From positions 77,501 through 141,500 of the forward strand of contig JACVVK020000489.1 in NCBI GenBank assembly GCA_018292915.2: a stretch of 64,000 nt of DNA. Reading direction: 5' to 3'. Source of the DNA: Batillaria attramentaria (taxonomy: Eukaryota; Mollusca; Gastropoda; Batillariidae). How positions within the stretch are numbered: the stretch's first letter is position 1; every line of letters starts with the position of its first letter. The notes under the pieces were generated by a model. It did not search any database. It was not told the DNA's origin and was given only the letters and a program-made list of their open reading frames with translations. This document shows, piece after piece, positions 53,469 to 64,000 of the stretch. A program made the position numbers and the translations under genes.

Positions 53469-54579
53469 CTCAGCTGATGATTACTGGCCATTTTTTTTTT
53501 AAATCCATGTAGCATGCATGCTCGCAGCGCATTAGGGATGGGAAAAAAGATTGTAATTATATACAACCTTCAGCGGCTGTCCAGTCCAAGGTGCATATTA
53601 TGCATGTCATAGATTGGTGGGGAAAAAGTTCTGGCAATTTAAGAAACTTTTAAAACTCATCTGTTTGTCTAATCAGGTTCATTTTTCTTGACATCTTCAT
53701 GTAGCCGCAACCATATATTACGCTTGTCCAGACGGGCGTCAGCGGTGTAAAGTGTATGCTGCCAAGGCAAATCAAACATCCATTGCAACTACCCGAAAAA
53801 GACGAAATGCTTCATCAAATACTGACTTTGTGTGCTGCTGCTAATGGTAGAGCAGCACGTCTCCCTGTCAGTGTCAAAACAACCATACCCTCATGTGTAA
53901 CTTTGTTTTGATTTCTTGTATATTGCTACCATACACATATTAAAAAGAACAAAGTAAAAACAAAACAAACATCAACAACAACAAGAACAACAACAACCCC
54001 CCCCCCCAAAAAAAAAAAAAAAAAAAAGGGAAGAAATCTATAAAAAAACAACCAACCAACCAACCAACCAACCAGCAAACAAACAAACAAACAAACAAAC
54101 AAACAAACAAACAAAATCAAAACAAAAGGACAGATTGTTACCGAATTTCATTCCAGTGAATGATGTTGTGGCTGATGAATTTTTCTGGATCTTTTTTCAC
54201 CAGAAAGTTTATACGTTTTCCAAAGTCCTGAATTTGAAACTGCTTTGTTGAACTGAACTTCCTAAACATATCGCCTTTCGGAAATATTCACGATTATTGC
54301 ACCCGAAGAACACCTGCGTAGAGAGTAAACAACTTCAAGCAATCTGTCAGTGGAGGAAAAACAAAAGACAAAGAGGACCCCTGTATGCGAATAAAGCATT
54401 GCTCCGTTAAAACAACGCTCCATAGACACCAAGAACGCTTTTAAACTCGCTTATTTCCATGTTGACAATGCTTCAATAATGCTTCAATAAGCCAACTTTT
54501 ATTTTGGAATAGTTTCAGGTTTTGATTGCTTTGTGGGCAGATGCAGACTTCTACGAGTCGTTTCAGGTGTGAAATTGTA
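53469..54579. other. Unannotated DNA
   Basis: A C-run/A-run and (CAAC)n(CAAA)n block at 53990-54116. Otherwise no gene or repeat recognised. Confidence 0.4.
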
Positions 54580-54744
54580 TGGGTGGGTGGGTGTTTGGGA
54601 GTTGAACGTCCTTTTCCACCACATACGGGTGATATCAAAGACGGGGCAACGATGAAAAGGCCAGCACAAATATTTGGCCCCAGCCGGGATTGGAACTCAT
54701 GACCCGAGCATTGGATGTCCAACGCTCTACCATTCGGCCAACCA
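54580..54744 (-). mobile_element. SINE-A, nearly full length
   Basis: GTTGAACGTCCTTTTCCACC to CTCTACCATTCGGCCAACC; the outermost head is lost. Confidence 0.88.
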
Positions 54745-54859
54745 TTCTAGATTTGCTCTTTCGCGGTCGTGTGTGGGCTGCATCACACTGGGACACGTTT
54801 CAAACATTTTTAGACTTTTTTTTTTGGCAGAAATCTGGTATTCGTTTATGACCTTTTGA

Positions 54860-55152
54860 ATAATAATAATAATTGAGTATTGTATAGGCGCTTTACCCAA
54901 TTTCTTTAACTGGCTCAAAGCGCCGCGAGCTGAACCCAACACGCACGCTCACGTGAACCACACGCATTCTCTCAGACACTGGACATAAACACATGACAGT
55001 CACGTGGTGCGAAGGGTCAACTCAGCAATTTAAGTTTCCGAATTTACAATTGCATTTATTTTCAAATTTGGTGGGCTGAACATTTCCAATGCAGTAGAGG
55101 GAGGGAGCCGGAGTACCCGGAGAGAACCCCCGACGATCGGCCCGAATGAACA
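54860..55152 (-). mobile_element. SINE-B, 5' truncated
   Basis: Reverse complement: (AAT)n, TATAGGCGCTTTACCCAA, CAAAGCGCCGCGAGCTGAA, CACGTGAACCACACGCATTC and GGAGTACCCGGAGAGAACCC. Confidence 0.9.
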
Positions 55153-55241
55153 TTCTTACACGTGTGATTTGTCTGTGGGAGAATTGGTAACCTGTGATTG
55201 GCTGCACTGACTTGTCAAACAGAATCTAGCTACAGACAGTT

Positions 55242-55850
55242 TTCACAGTGAGGTGCCCCCCCCCCCCTCCCCTCGATTACGGAAAATACCCACAGACGTA
55301 TAGAGATAGACGCACCGCGGTGCCGGAAAAGTGACGCCGCCGCGCGCCATGTTGCTAGTACCTGGAAGTGCCAGCTGTTTACATAGCGCGCATAGCATTG
55401 GCCAGACTCTATCAGCTGTTTACATAGCGCGCATAACATTGGTCCGCTTAATCTTACGTCACATTTCTGATGACGTCTTTCAAAAGAACTTTGTATTTTG
55501 AACGAGGCGTCCTATACACAGAGCCTCTGAGTTCTGGTATTAGTAAGATGGCCGCGATAGCGACACTCGCAAGCAGCGGTGGCAGCGTACGGCGGTGCGT
55601 CTATCTCTTTACGTCTGTGAAAATACCCCACATCAGTTTGTTGATTTCGACATTCCTGTACGAGGTCGAACCGCGTCATGTAGTGACGTAAATTATTCTG
55701 TTGTCGTTTTTCGCGTCATGTTGTGACGTAAAGCCTTAGCCAAAACACGCAGCTGGAACATTTTTAGGCGTAGTGCATGTGCACATTAAGAGTACATCCA
55801 TAATTCACGTGTGATTTATATGGGTACAAATGTGGTATAAATGTCAACAA
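55242..55850 (-). mobile_element. Repeat F2, copy C, internally deleted and split by M2
   Basis: The reverse complement shows AATCACACGTGAATTATGG, GTGCACATGCACTACGCC, GACGCGGTTCGACCTCGTAC and GTCGAAATCAACAAACTGAT. Relative to copy A it lacks about 300 bp in the middle. The hairpin arm is interrupted at 55291 by M2. Confidence 0.75.
55291..55619 (-). mobile_element. M2 hAT-like MITE, 329 bp
   Basis: Inverted ends CACAGACGTATAGAGATAGA and TCTATCTCTTTACGTCTGTG. The 8-bp duplication AAAATACC lies at 55283-55290 and 55620-55627. Same length as, and opposite orientation to, 27175-27503. The internal 30-bp direct repeat is conserved (about 55373-55443). Confidence 0.93.
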
Positions 55851-55854
55851 CTTT

Positions 55855-55906
55855 ATGGGTGGGAATGGGTGGGTGTTTGGTGTTTAACGTCCTTTTCCAC
55901 CACATA
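55855..55906 (-). mobile_element. SINE-A, 3' end only
   Basis: GTTTAACGTCCTTTTCCACC; the 10-bp duplication CAACAACTTT lies at 55845-55854 and 55907-55916. Extreme 5' truncation. Confidence 0.88.
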
Positions 55907-55916
55907 CAACAACTTT

Positions 55917-56732
55917 GTGGTCTCTAACATCGAAGAAAATGGGGCGATAAGAAACCCCTGACCTACATTGTTTGCCTTGCGGGCGCCGCCACTCAAGTTA
56001 TAAATAAAAACGCCGACACGGTATTCCGACCGTTCCTTTGACCTGAACAAAGGCCTGTATCCCATGGCATTGAACACCTTCAAGGACACAGTTTTCACAT
56101 GTAAGGCAAGTAATATTCTCGAACGTTACTGTATGCTGGGTAAACTCCCGCATTGTTGCAATTTCAGCATAGAGGTTAGTCCTTCTCAGGTGACAGTTTT
56201 AGGAGAGGTTGTAACATAAATACATACAAGGCCAGTGCTCAAGGTGTAAAAAGCTGGCACTTCTCTTTTTCAAATTGTCTGTGCTCTTTTATTTCCCCCA
56301 GAACTTCGTGCAATCATCCTACTGCCATGCAATTAGGAAATGTAAGCTTCACGACTCGTATTCCGCACAGAGGAATCAAATTGTTCATCGTGAATAGAGA
56401 GCTGTACTGTGGTGAACTGTCGATCTGGGTGTAAAGTATGACTGTGTGTCCTTCACATTCAACACTTGACTCAACACCACAGCTCTGGTGGAAGGAAAAA
56501 AAGAAGAAGAAGAAAAAGGATTATAGGGAGCAGGCTGGGGTGAAGAAAGAGGACGGGAAACGTAGATCTTAGTTAGCTGACTGCAAAAAACAAACAAACA
56601 AAACAACAAAAATAAAAGCAAAAACAAAACAAAAGCACCCCCTAAACAAAACAATCAAACAACAACAACAACAACCTGGTACCCCCCCCCCCACACACAC
56701 ACACACATACACACACTCCCTTCCCCCCTCCA

Positions 56733-56776
<44 letters not shown>

Positions 56777-57723
56777 TCAATCTCACGACAGTAAGTCAAG
56801 AACAAACTTCGATTTCCATTTTTTCAACAATGGTCAGATTTTCTAAACATTCGCAGTTGTATTGGTAAAATATGATGATTTATGGCGAACGATCAGTAGT
56901 GCCTGCGTGTTATGAAAATTGGCCAGAACACCAAAAAATTCAAAACATACTTAGAAGACATGTTGTGTGACATATGGTTACATATGTCACACGAGAAACA
57001 CGGGACAACACCATGTTCGCTGTTTGTTCGGACTAGAAAAAAACTCCCCTATGACTCGATCAGCCTAAGGTGTTCGTGGCGGTCAGCCCTTGCCGCCTAA
57101 ACTGAAGTTAATTCACCTTCGTTGATCGTATTAGCAAGTCTGAGATCTTGTCTTGTAATGAGATGGGCCCCAGTAAGTGAACTACACTTGGCGGTGTGTC
57201 GGCAACTTTATGCGTGCTAAGTGGGCAAGTGCTCAACCCTAAAAGGCTGTTAAGCTAATTATGGAGTGATGAAGTTGTCGGCTTTTTGCGGCGTGATCCC
57301 CCACTACTGGGACTTTCACGCCAGAAACCGTTAATCAGTGGTTTCAGGAGACAAGGTTTATTTGTGTGTGTGTGTGTGTGTGTGTGCGTGTGCGTGTGTG
57401 TGTGTGTGGGTTGGGGACGTGTAACTGGGTTACAAGTAGAATTAGAATTAGAATTTGCACTCTGAGAAGTCCTCATTATTTTTTATGTTGTTTCCATAGT
57501 AATGGACACACTTTAGATCTCAAAATCGCTCCTACTATACATAGATAATGAGCCTGGGGTGCCATAAAAAATATAAAATTTTTAAAAGAAAAATTCACTG
57601 CAGCCGTTATCGTCAGTTGACTCGATAATTTGTACTCACAGCACATTTCCTCTACAAGCCACACGCCTCACAAACATCGAAGAAGAGACGCACGCGCACT
57701 GACGTAAAGTAAGTGCGTCATGT
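55917..57723. other. Unannotated DNA
   Basis: CAA/CAAA tracts near 56590-56680, (GA)n at 56743-56773 and (GT)n at 57363-57409. Frames are short and unrecognised. Confidence 0.4.
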
Positions 57724-58020
57724 TTGATTGACGTGATGCTGTTTTTTCTTGGGGGTGTCTCGCCACTTTCTTTCCGAATTCCTCTGTTTGGAGACGTGGT
57801 GTATTTTACTTCTGCTATGTCGCCATCTTCGTGCAATCGCAGAGAAGACACGGGATACAACAGACAATACTTTATGAACAGAATACGCGCGGAGAACAAA
57901 TTCATGAAAGAAGAAGAACCCAGAACGCTGTGCAGGGCTGCTTACATACTGAACAGGTCAGATCTAGAACATTACTTACTGGAAGGTTCGAAATCTTTCC
58001 AAGGTGACGTAATCTACTGA
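57724..58020 (+). other. Unresolved 98-codon ORF
   Basis: A non-repetitive frame whose C-terminal part is charged (NRQYFMNRIRAENKFMKEEE, CRAAYILNRSDLEHYLLEG). It opens with a hydrophobic stretch (MLFFLGGVSPLSFRIPLFG). Nearby TGACGTAA words flank it. I do not recognise the protein; it may be chance or an exon. Confidence 0.2.
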
Positions 58021-58184
58021 CGTTACTGCACCAGCATGTTCTGGGATGGTCTAGAAATTATTTTGCATCGCGTATCGAAATGCAGGATCTTTTCGCGATC
58101 TCTGCAACTTGACATGTGGAAAGCGGGAATTTCAGTGGGTTTCGTTTTTGCCACTGACTCACACCCAGAAGCATAATGTATAGC

Positions 58185-58187
58185 ATA

Positions 58188-58254
<67 letters not shown>

Positions 58255-58306
58255 CGCGCGCGCGCGCAAGCGCGCGTCTAAGGCGAGAGAGAGAGAGAGA
58301 GGGTCT
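58185..58306. repeat. (GT)n, alternating CG and (GA)n microsatellite
   Basis: About 32 GT units, then CGCGCG, a spacer and (GA)n. Confidence 0.95.
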
Positions 58307-58790
58307 CTTCTCCGATACCAGTAATAAGCATAAGCAATCGTCTGTCAGTCAGGTCTGCGGGAAGTAACTCTGTCAAAGGGGAACGACTTTATTACAAGAA
58401 TCCATTCACCCATGTAGAACCTCGCATACGCCAAAAAGTTTGTGACGTCAACCAGCTAGGCGAGCTCACACGACCTCATGTGTTTGAGGCACGGAAAGGG
58501 TTTCCAGTACTTTCTTTATATCAGCATGCTTGATGTCAGAGAGCTTGCGTTCGTGTGCGCGCGGGCTGCATACATGACACAACGACTACGACTGTGACTA
58601 CAGCAGGTCATTGAATGAAAACAACATATTGGGCTGGTGGCCATCTTGTTTGTGTGTGTTTTTTGATCGGCGGTACTTGTAGGTCTGACCTGGCTTAGAA
58701 AGTGATGCTGCGTGAATTATAAGTACATGTACCTGAAAGTACATTTAGTGACATTGACTGTGTGTCAGCCGCACAAAATCAAGCAAGCAA
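58307..58790. other. Unannotated DNA
   Basis: No gene recognised. Confidence 0.4.
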
Positions 58791-58799
58791 ACAACTGAA

Positions 58800-59600
58800 G
58801 AATCAACTACCCCCCCCCCCTCCCCCCCCCCACACACACACAACCGTCAAGCCCCTCATCCCCCAACCGTCACCCCCTAATCCCCCACTTCCCCCTCCCC
58901 TCAAAAACAAACAAACAAGCAAACAAACAAACAAGCAAACAAACAAACAAACAAACAACAATAAACACCCCCCCAACCCCCTGACTCCCCCCCCCCCAAA
59001 AAAAAAAACAACCAAAGAAACAACAAAAACAAAACAAAACAAACAAACAAACAAACGAACAAACACAAAAAAACTACCAAACAACAAACACACAAGCAAT
59101 CAACAACAACAACAACCCAAAAGCCCCCCCCCCCCAAAAGAAAAAACAAACACCCCCCCCCCCCCAAAAAAAAAACAAAAAACAAAAAAAAACACAAAAA
59201 AACAAAAACCAAACAAACACAAACACAACAAAACAAAAAACAAAACAACAGCAACAACAACAACAACACAACAAAAACAAAAACAAAAACAAAAAAACCC
59301 ACCATCACCAACAACAACAAACAACAACAACAACAACAACCAGCAAAGAACAAAACAAATAAAACAAAAGAAAACAAATACAACCGCAAAAAACAAACAA
59401 AATACAAACAAAGAAACAATGAAAGAAACACACAAACAAAGTAACAAACACTCGAATATAGAAGCAACAACAAAACAACAAATAAATCAAACCCCAGGAA
59501 CAACAACAACCAAAAAAAAAAAGAAGAAAAAACAATCAAACCCACAAAAGCAGTCAAACAAACAACGGGAGATAAACAAAACAAAAGAAAAAATACACTG
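58800..59600. repeat. C/A low-complexity block (CAAA, CAA, poly-C, poly-A)
   Basis: About 800 bp with almost no G on this strand: (CAAA)n, (CAA)n and alternating C and A runs. A 285-codon Lys/Thr/Asn/Pro/Gln frame and long minus frames are produced by composition. Confidence 0.95.
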
Positions 59601-60101
59601 GCGTTCTTTCTGTATTTAGTAATAATTACAGGATGGACAGCGAAGTTCTTGGGGGGGAGGGGGGGGGGGGGTTGTGTGTCAATTGTACCACGCACGAAAA
59701 ACGCCCATTTTTGATAAACTCCCGCATCCTGCATGTAGCCTAACACTGAATTCTAAGAATACAAGCTAGCTCCAGGACAGCGTAATTTAGAACAATCTGG
59801 AAAAAAAAACCGACTTCTTTTTTTCGAAAGAATCGGAAAAGAGGTTTTTTGTCAATGCTGCGTGATTGCTGGAGAGTGAAATGCCACCTTCCGGTCTTTC
59901 GGCTAATGGTTGCCGTCCGCAGCTTTCTGTCGAGTAAACTGTCTATTTCTGCTGCGTCCATTTAACTCCGCATGCAGTTCTCTTTATCCGTTAAACATGA
60001 AGGGGCGGACACTGTTTTTATTTGTTTAAATTCAGTCTTGTGTCCTTTTTCTTTGCCTTCCTGTTAAAAAAGAAAGTATGGGTATTGAAAAGACGCACGT
60101 G

Positions 60102-60103
<2 letters not shown>
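59601..60103. other. Unannotated DNA
   Basis: G-run at 59650-59670; no gene seen. Confidence 0.4.
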
Positions 60104-60175
<72 letters not shown>

Positions 60176-60219
60176 TAACATTCCGTTTTAACCATTGGAC
60201 AGAGAGAGAGAGAGAGTAA

Positions 60220-60253
<34 letters not shown>

Positions 60254-60366
60254 AGTTATTGTAAATCATTTAACGGCAGTTGTCTCCCCTGCCAGAGGGC
60301 ATGCGAACCGTGACAATGGTTATTCAGCGTCTCCTCTCGTTGCGTTTCTTGCATGCCAGTTTTGCC

Positions 60367-60442
<76 letters not shown>
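60104..60442. repeat. Cluster of (CA)n, (GA)n and (CA)n arrays
   Basis: CA at 60104-60173, GA at 60201-60254 and CA at 60369-60442. Both CA arrays are followed by a CATTCCGT(T/A)TTAACCATT sequence, so the flank is duplicated. Confidence 0.95.
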
Positions 60443-60444
<2 letters not shown>

Positions 60445-61015
60445 TCCGTATTAACCATTTGACGCCATACGTCAGTACAGCATTTATTTGTGAAACATTC
60501 GCCTCAGCAGTTGCAAGCATGTACCCAACAACAGATACGACCACTGGCATGCCTCTTGTCAGCCAGATTCCGTTCAAACCCATAAACACGAGTTTACGTT
60601 ACAGCGCGCCCGTAATACGAGACCACACCAGGGAGAGAACACGACTGTGACATGACACTTTTGTTAAAGCGGCCAGCGTTGCCCAGGTCGAAGCCAAATG
60701 AGACAGAGAAACTATGGGGCACCGTTTGGATCATAATCTTGACTGGATGACAGCGACGCGTTTAACCCATTCACTGCCATGGTGGCAGACTGAATTTTAT
60801 GACTCGCGCCTCTAGCCTAGACGTCAAGCTTGTTCAAAATGTAGTCGTTCTAGTGGTTAAAAAAAAAAGACAACAACAACAACCAGCTGTCCACATACAG
60901 GCACGTTTTGCTGCCATGTCATGTGAAGGGATACAATCAATGAGTGACCAGTAACGTGTGTGGCAGTGAAAGGGTTAATAATGTGGCACGACGCACGTAA
61001 GACAGACACGTTGTG
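60443..61015. other. Unannotated DNA
   Basis: No gene recognised. Confidence 0.4.
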
Positions 61016-61375
61016 GCCGGTTGACTGGCTGATTGGTTGGTTGGTTCTTTGGTGGGCTTGGTGGGTGCGTTGGTGGGGTTGGTTGGTTGGTGAAGCGGTG
61101 GGTGGGTGGGTTGGCTGGTGGATGGGTTAATTGGTGGATTGGTGGGTAAGTGTGTGGGTAGGTGGGTGGGTTGGTTTGTGAGTGGGTGGGTTGGTGGTTG
61201 GGTGTGTGGGTGGGTTGGTTGGTGGATGGGTTGGTTGGTAAGTACCCGGGTAGGAGGATGGGTGGGTTGGTGGGTGTGTGTTTTTGATTGTTGGTTGGGT
61301 GGGTGGTTTGGTTGGAGGCTGGGTGGGTGGACTGGCGTGTAGGTGAGTGGGTTGGTTGGCTGGCTACAGAGGTTG
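61016..61375 (+). repeat. GGTTGG/GGGT-rich minisatellite
   Basis: About 360 bp of irregular TGGT and GGGTTGG units with many GGG runs. The Trp/Gly/Val plus-strand frame is compositional. Confidence 0.9.
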
Positions 61376-61402
61376 TTTAGTTGATGGTTTGCTTGGCTGA
61401 TA

Positions 61403-61432
61403 AAGTTTCAGTCAGTCAGTCAGTCAGTCAGT

Positions 61433-61440
<8 letters not shown>
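61403..61440 (+). repeat. LINE-type 3' tail
   Basis: GATAAAGTTTCAGTCAGTC with further CAGT repeats matches the tail of the LINE fragment at 49409-50282. Confidence 0.5.
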
Positions 61441-61477
<37 letters not shown>

Positions 61478-61605
61478 ATATCACCTACTTATGGCGGCTC
61501 AAATACAAAACGGCGTAAATCTTCCAAACACCCACCGACACTCTGTCTGTCTGTGTGTCTGTGTCTGTCTGTCTGTGTCTGTCTGTGTCTGTGTGTCTGT
61601 GTCAG

Positions 61606-61695
<90 letters not shown>

Positions 61696-61747
61696 CTCTA
61701 CGCTCGTGGTCCGCTTCTCATCTCTGTCTGTCTGTCTGTGTGTGTGT

Positions 61748-61790
<43 letters not shown>
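61441..61790. repeat. (TC)n, (CTGT)n, (CA)n, (GT)n, (TC)n cluster
   Basis: TC 61438-61473; CTGT/GT to 61605; CA 61610-61692; CTGT/GT 61727-61750; TC 61751-61787. A flank TA(T/C)GGCGGCTCAAAT is present on both sides (about 61490 and 61811). Confidence 0.95.
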
Positions 61791-61793
<3 letters not shown>

Positions 61794-62275
61794 ACATCAC
61801 ATCACACGCTTACGGCGGCTCAAATGAGAAACGGAACTACAATACTGACTAAAGTACTGCCCCTTGAGTGACCGCCTTACATAGGTTGGCCGTAAAAATC
61901 AGTGTTTATGGCTGAACGGTATTCCATACAAATGGAAGCGCTGGACGTGAACGGTGTAAACTATGTTCTACGAGCCACCGGGGAGCCACGAAATCCCTTG
62001 CAGGAGGCGCAGTAAAGAAAATTGGAGGCCTTGCACGCCAGACCGTATCACAAGCGGCAAGGGAAACGCGGTGGTATGAACGGAAGGATGTTGTCGTTCG
62101 CCTGTGCATAATTGTTCTTTATGTTGACAATCTTTATCCCCGCGTTTAGCGCTGAGGTGTTCAGTTTCGTAGTTTTCACTATACGGCACAGAAAACAGCG
62201 GATTTTTCCCCCCTTGTGACGTACAAACATGTACACTCTCATCAAAAATAAACGTGATAAGTTTGATTTTGATAT
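61791..62275. other. Unannotated DNA
   Basis: No gene recognised. Confidence 0.4.
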
Positions 62276-62875
62276 TGTGCGTGTTACGCGTAATTTCTGG
62301 AACTGCCCGTTTCATGAAATACGCTCGATTTTGCTCATTTCGTGAAATACGCAGCAAAATTGCGCATTTTATGAAACGGCCAAATTTACTGGCCATTTCA
62401 TGAAACTTGATGAGCAAAACGTTGTTGCGCATTTCACGATATACGCATTGGATAATTTGAGGGTCAAGCGTTTGAATGCAAGTTTGCTCATTTCATGAAA
62501 TGGACACTTTAATTGTCATTGATATACACCCTCAACTTTTAACAAAATTTTCTTTGCACATTCCACTGTGGCTGTTCGTCTGGCTGCAGCTGCGGCTGTC
62601 TTGATGAGTGCTCATTCATGTGCTTTTGTGTACTGCAAACGTTTGAATGCAAGTTTGCTCATTTCATACAATACGCATGACTGTGTTGTTTTGTACTGCT
62701 TCTGCGGAGTTATCTGTCATTCATTTCTTTCTGCATCGAGCAGTAGTTGCAGTATGTCCAGTAAATTTGGCCGTTTCAAAAAATGCGCAATTTTGCTGCG
62801 TATTTAACGAAATGAGCAAAATCGTGCGTATTTCATGAAATGAGCAGTTTCAGAAATTACGCACAACATACGCAA
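62276..62875. mobile_element. F3, 600-bp element with about 115-bp terminal inverted repeats
   Basis: 62276-62392 and 62758-62875 are near-perfect reverse complements, with ends near GCGTAATTTCTGGAACTG and a shared inner border AATTTGGCCGTTTCA. Arms and centre repeat TTTCATGAAA-type palindromes followed by (T/A)CGC. A direct repeat, GCGTTTGAATGCAAGTTTGC-like (about 62468 and 62638), lies in the 365-bp centre. No coding capacity and no clear target duplication. Confidence 0.8.
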
Positions 62876-62929
62876 GGAAATACATGTAGTCACAAGGTAA
62901 CAATTGTTTTTGCAAAGTAAGTTAAATGA

Positions 62930-63010
62930 GGCGGGGTGCCCATAATGCCTGAGGCTAATAGGGAACGTATAGGCATCCTGAGGCCTCATGCATTTGTGCA
63001 TCTGCCATTA
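62930..63010 (-). mobile_element. SINE-E, diverged fragment
   Basis: ATAATGCCTGAGGCTAATAG and TAGGCATCCTGAGGCCTC resemble the 41380 copy. Confidence 0.5.
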
Positions 63011-63697
63011 GACAGTTTGTCTATGAGGGCATCAGATAGCAGGGCAAAGATAATTCACGTCTAATTGTGATTGATTTTCTTCAAGCACATCAATCTTCCC
63101 CGCCGCGCAACGATGACAGCAGTTCTTAGACCGCGGAGCTCAAACTGTCCATTTGGAAGCAGAACGTGTGAACATATGATATGACACGTGCTTGGGAAAT
63201 ACCAAGGTCACAATAACCCACTCCGAATACACCCCTCCCCCCATCCCCCCTTCTCCCACCACCACCGCATCCCGCACGACCCCACTCTCTTTCATCCCTC
63301 AGAACAGTCTTGTCCCCACTCTTCTCAGCTCCAAACCCCGCCTCATTTAACTTTCTTTTATCTTTTTCCTCCTTTTCTAATGTTTGTGAAAAGGGTTAGA
63401 CCTGCACATGTGTAGCTTCACACTGGAGGATAAACGAACTGTGAAGACAACCTGTCCGGTAAAATCACCAATGGAGATTCCCTGGGGGTTTCTCACGTGT
63501 GGGTGGGAATCTAACAACAGGAGCGGCTTTGTCTGTTTCCTGCTTTGATCACACCTACACAGAATCAGGAAAAAAAAAAACCCAATGTATTGTAAGTCAG
63601 TGAACAAGGGAATAAAATTCTAATGCGTGTTATAATGTAGCAGAGGTGACGCGAGCGGTTTTCACGCCTATGCAGAAAGTAGAATCGCATTACTCGA
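63011..63697. other. Unannotated DNA
   Basis: C-rich stretch at 63230-63350; no gene recognised. Confidence 0.4.
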
Positions 63698-63870
63698 GGG
63701 TGTTGGGTGGGTGTTTGGGAGTTTAACGTCCTTTTCCACCACATAGGGTGATATCAAAGACGGGGCAACCATGAAAAAGCCAGCACAATATTTGGCCTCA
63801 GCCAGGATCGAACACACGACCCGAGCATTAGAAGTCCAACGCTCTACCATTCGACCACCCCGGCTCCCCC
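63698..63870 (-). mobile_element. SINE-A, full length
   Basis: Reverse-complement copy. The 11-bp duplication GCATTACTCGA lies at 63687-63697 and 63871-63881. Confidence 0.95.
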
Positions 63871-63953
63871 GCATTACTCGAATGAGGCCTGAGTGGAAAG
63901 GAAACATTCGATTTAAAAACAAAAACAAACAAACAAACAAACAAACAAACGAA

Positions 63954-64000
63954 AAACTCCTGTCAGGTGCGTGCCCTTGAATGGTCTGTGGATGGTGATT
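63954..64000 (-). mobile_element. SINE-E, cut by the window end
   Basis: AACTCCTGTCAGGTGCGTGC CCTTGAATGGTCTG matches the start of the 41380 copy, after a (CAAA)n tract. It continues beyond the window. Confidence 0.75.

Noticed and set aside
58762..59619. 285-codon plus-strand ORF rich in Lys, Thr, Asn, Pro and Gln, with matching long minus frames
   Set aside because: The DNA is nearly G-free with CAAA, CAA, poly-C and poly-A runs, so stop codons are rare by composition. No domain or codon structure is visible.
61106..61342. 78-codon Trp/Gly-rich ORF
   Set aside because: It is the translation of the GGTTGG minisatellite.

Overview
Eukaryotic nuclear DNA, most likely from a marine mollusc and plausibly a gastropod (inference, about 60% sure). 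The signs are very long CA/GT, CT/GA and CAAA microsatellites, several tRNA-headed SINE families, CR1/L2/Jockey-like LINEs whose 3' ends carry short tandem tails, and a 150-bp repeat array full of AAGGTCA motifs. There is no sign of bacterial gene organisation. I found no convincing multi-exon host gene; nearly everything that can be named is a transposable element (TE), a tandem repeat or a TE inserted in another TE. The labels SINE-A to SINE-E, M1 to M3, F1 to F3 and repeats G and H are local to this answer.

Layout. 1-9.7 kb: four SINE-A copies, a 0.6-kb foldback element (F1, 2431-3236) with a 10-bp target duplication and a SINE nested inside it, A-rich low-complexity DNA, and degenerate minisatellites around CA arrays. 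9.7-16.7 kb: first copy of the MITE-like family M1, SINE-B and SINE-D copies, and a LINE 3' remnant on the minus strand carrying a 31-bp minisatellite and another M1. 16.7-21.4 kb: a frame-broken but nearly full-length LINE (endonuclease plus reverse transcriptase) whose 3' end is split by a complete 1580-bp Tc1/mariner transposon with an intact 346-aa DD34E transposase. 21.4-29.5 kb: SINE-E, SINE-C, SINE-B and SINE-A copies, three M1 copies and a 329-bp hAT-like MITE (M2). 29.5-42 kb: quiet DNA, then LINE 3' fragments, repeat F2 (one copy split by a 1.45-kb element made of about 150-bp satellite units), MITE M3 and more SINEs. 43.2-46.2 kb: a truncated, rearranged Ty3/gypsy-type LTR retrotransposon with gag, protease, the integrase zinc finger, a displaced RNase H piece and one 1352-bp LTR. 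47-48.8 kb: a 27-bp tandem array and a second composite array. 49.4-64 kb: another LINE 3' fragment, M1, SINEs, a second M2 inside a third F2 copy, low-complexity blocks and a 600-bp element with about 115-bp terminal inverted repeats (F3).

The only gene that looks able to make a working product is the Tc1/mariner transposase (19910-20950, minus). The LINE and LTR genes are broken. Three short ORFs (15880-16154, 38117-38413, 57724-58020) are listed as unresolved candidates because they are not simple repeats. Most long ORFs elsewhere come from CA/GT or other tandem repeats. Target-site duplications seen directly for many insertions give firm element boundaries and a relative order of insertion.
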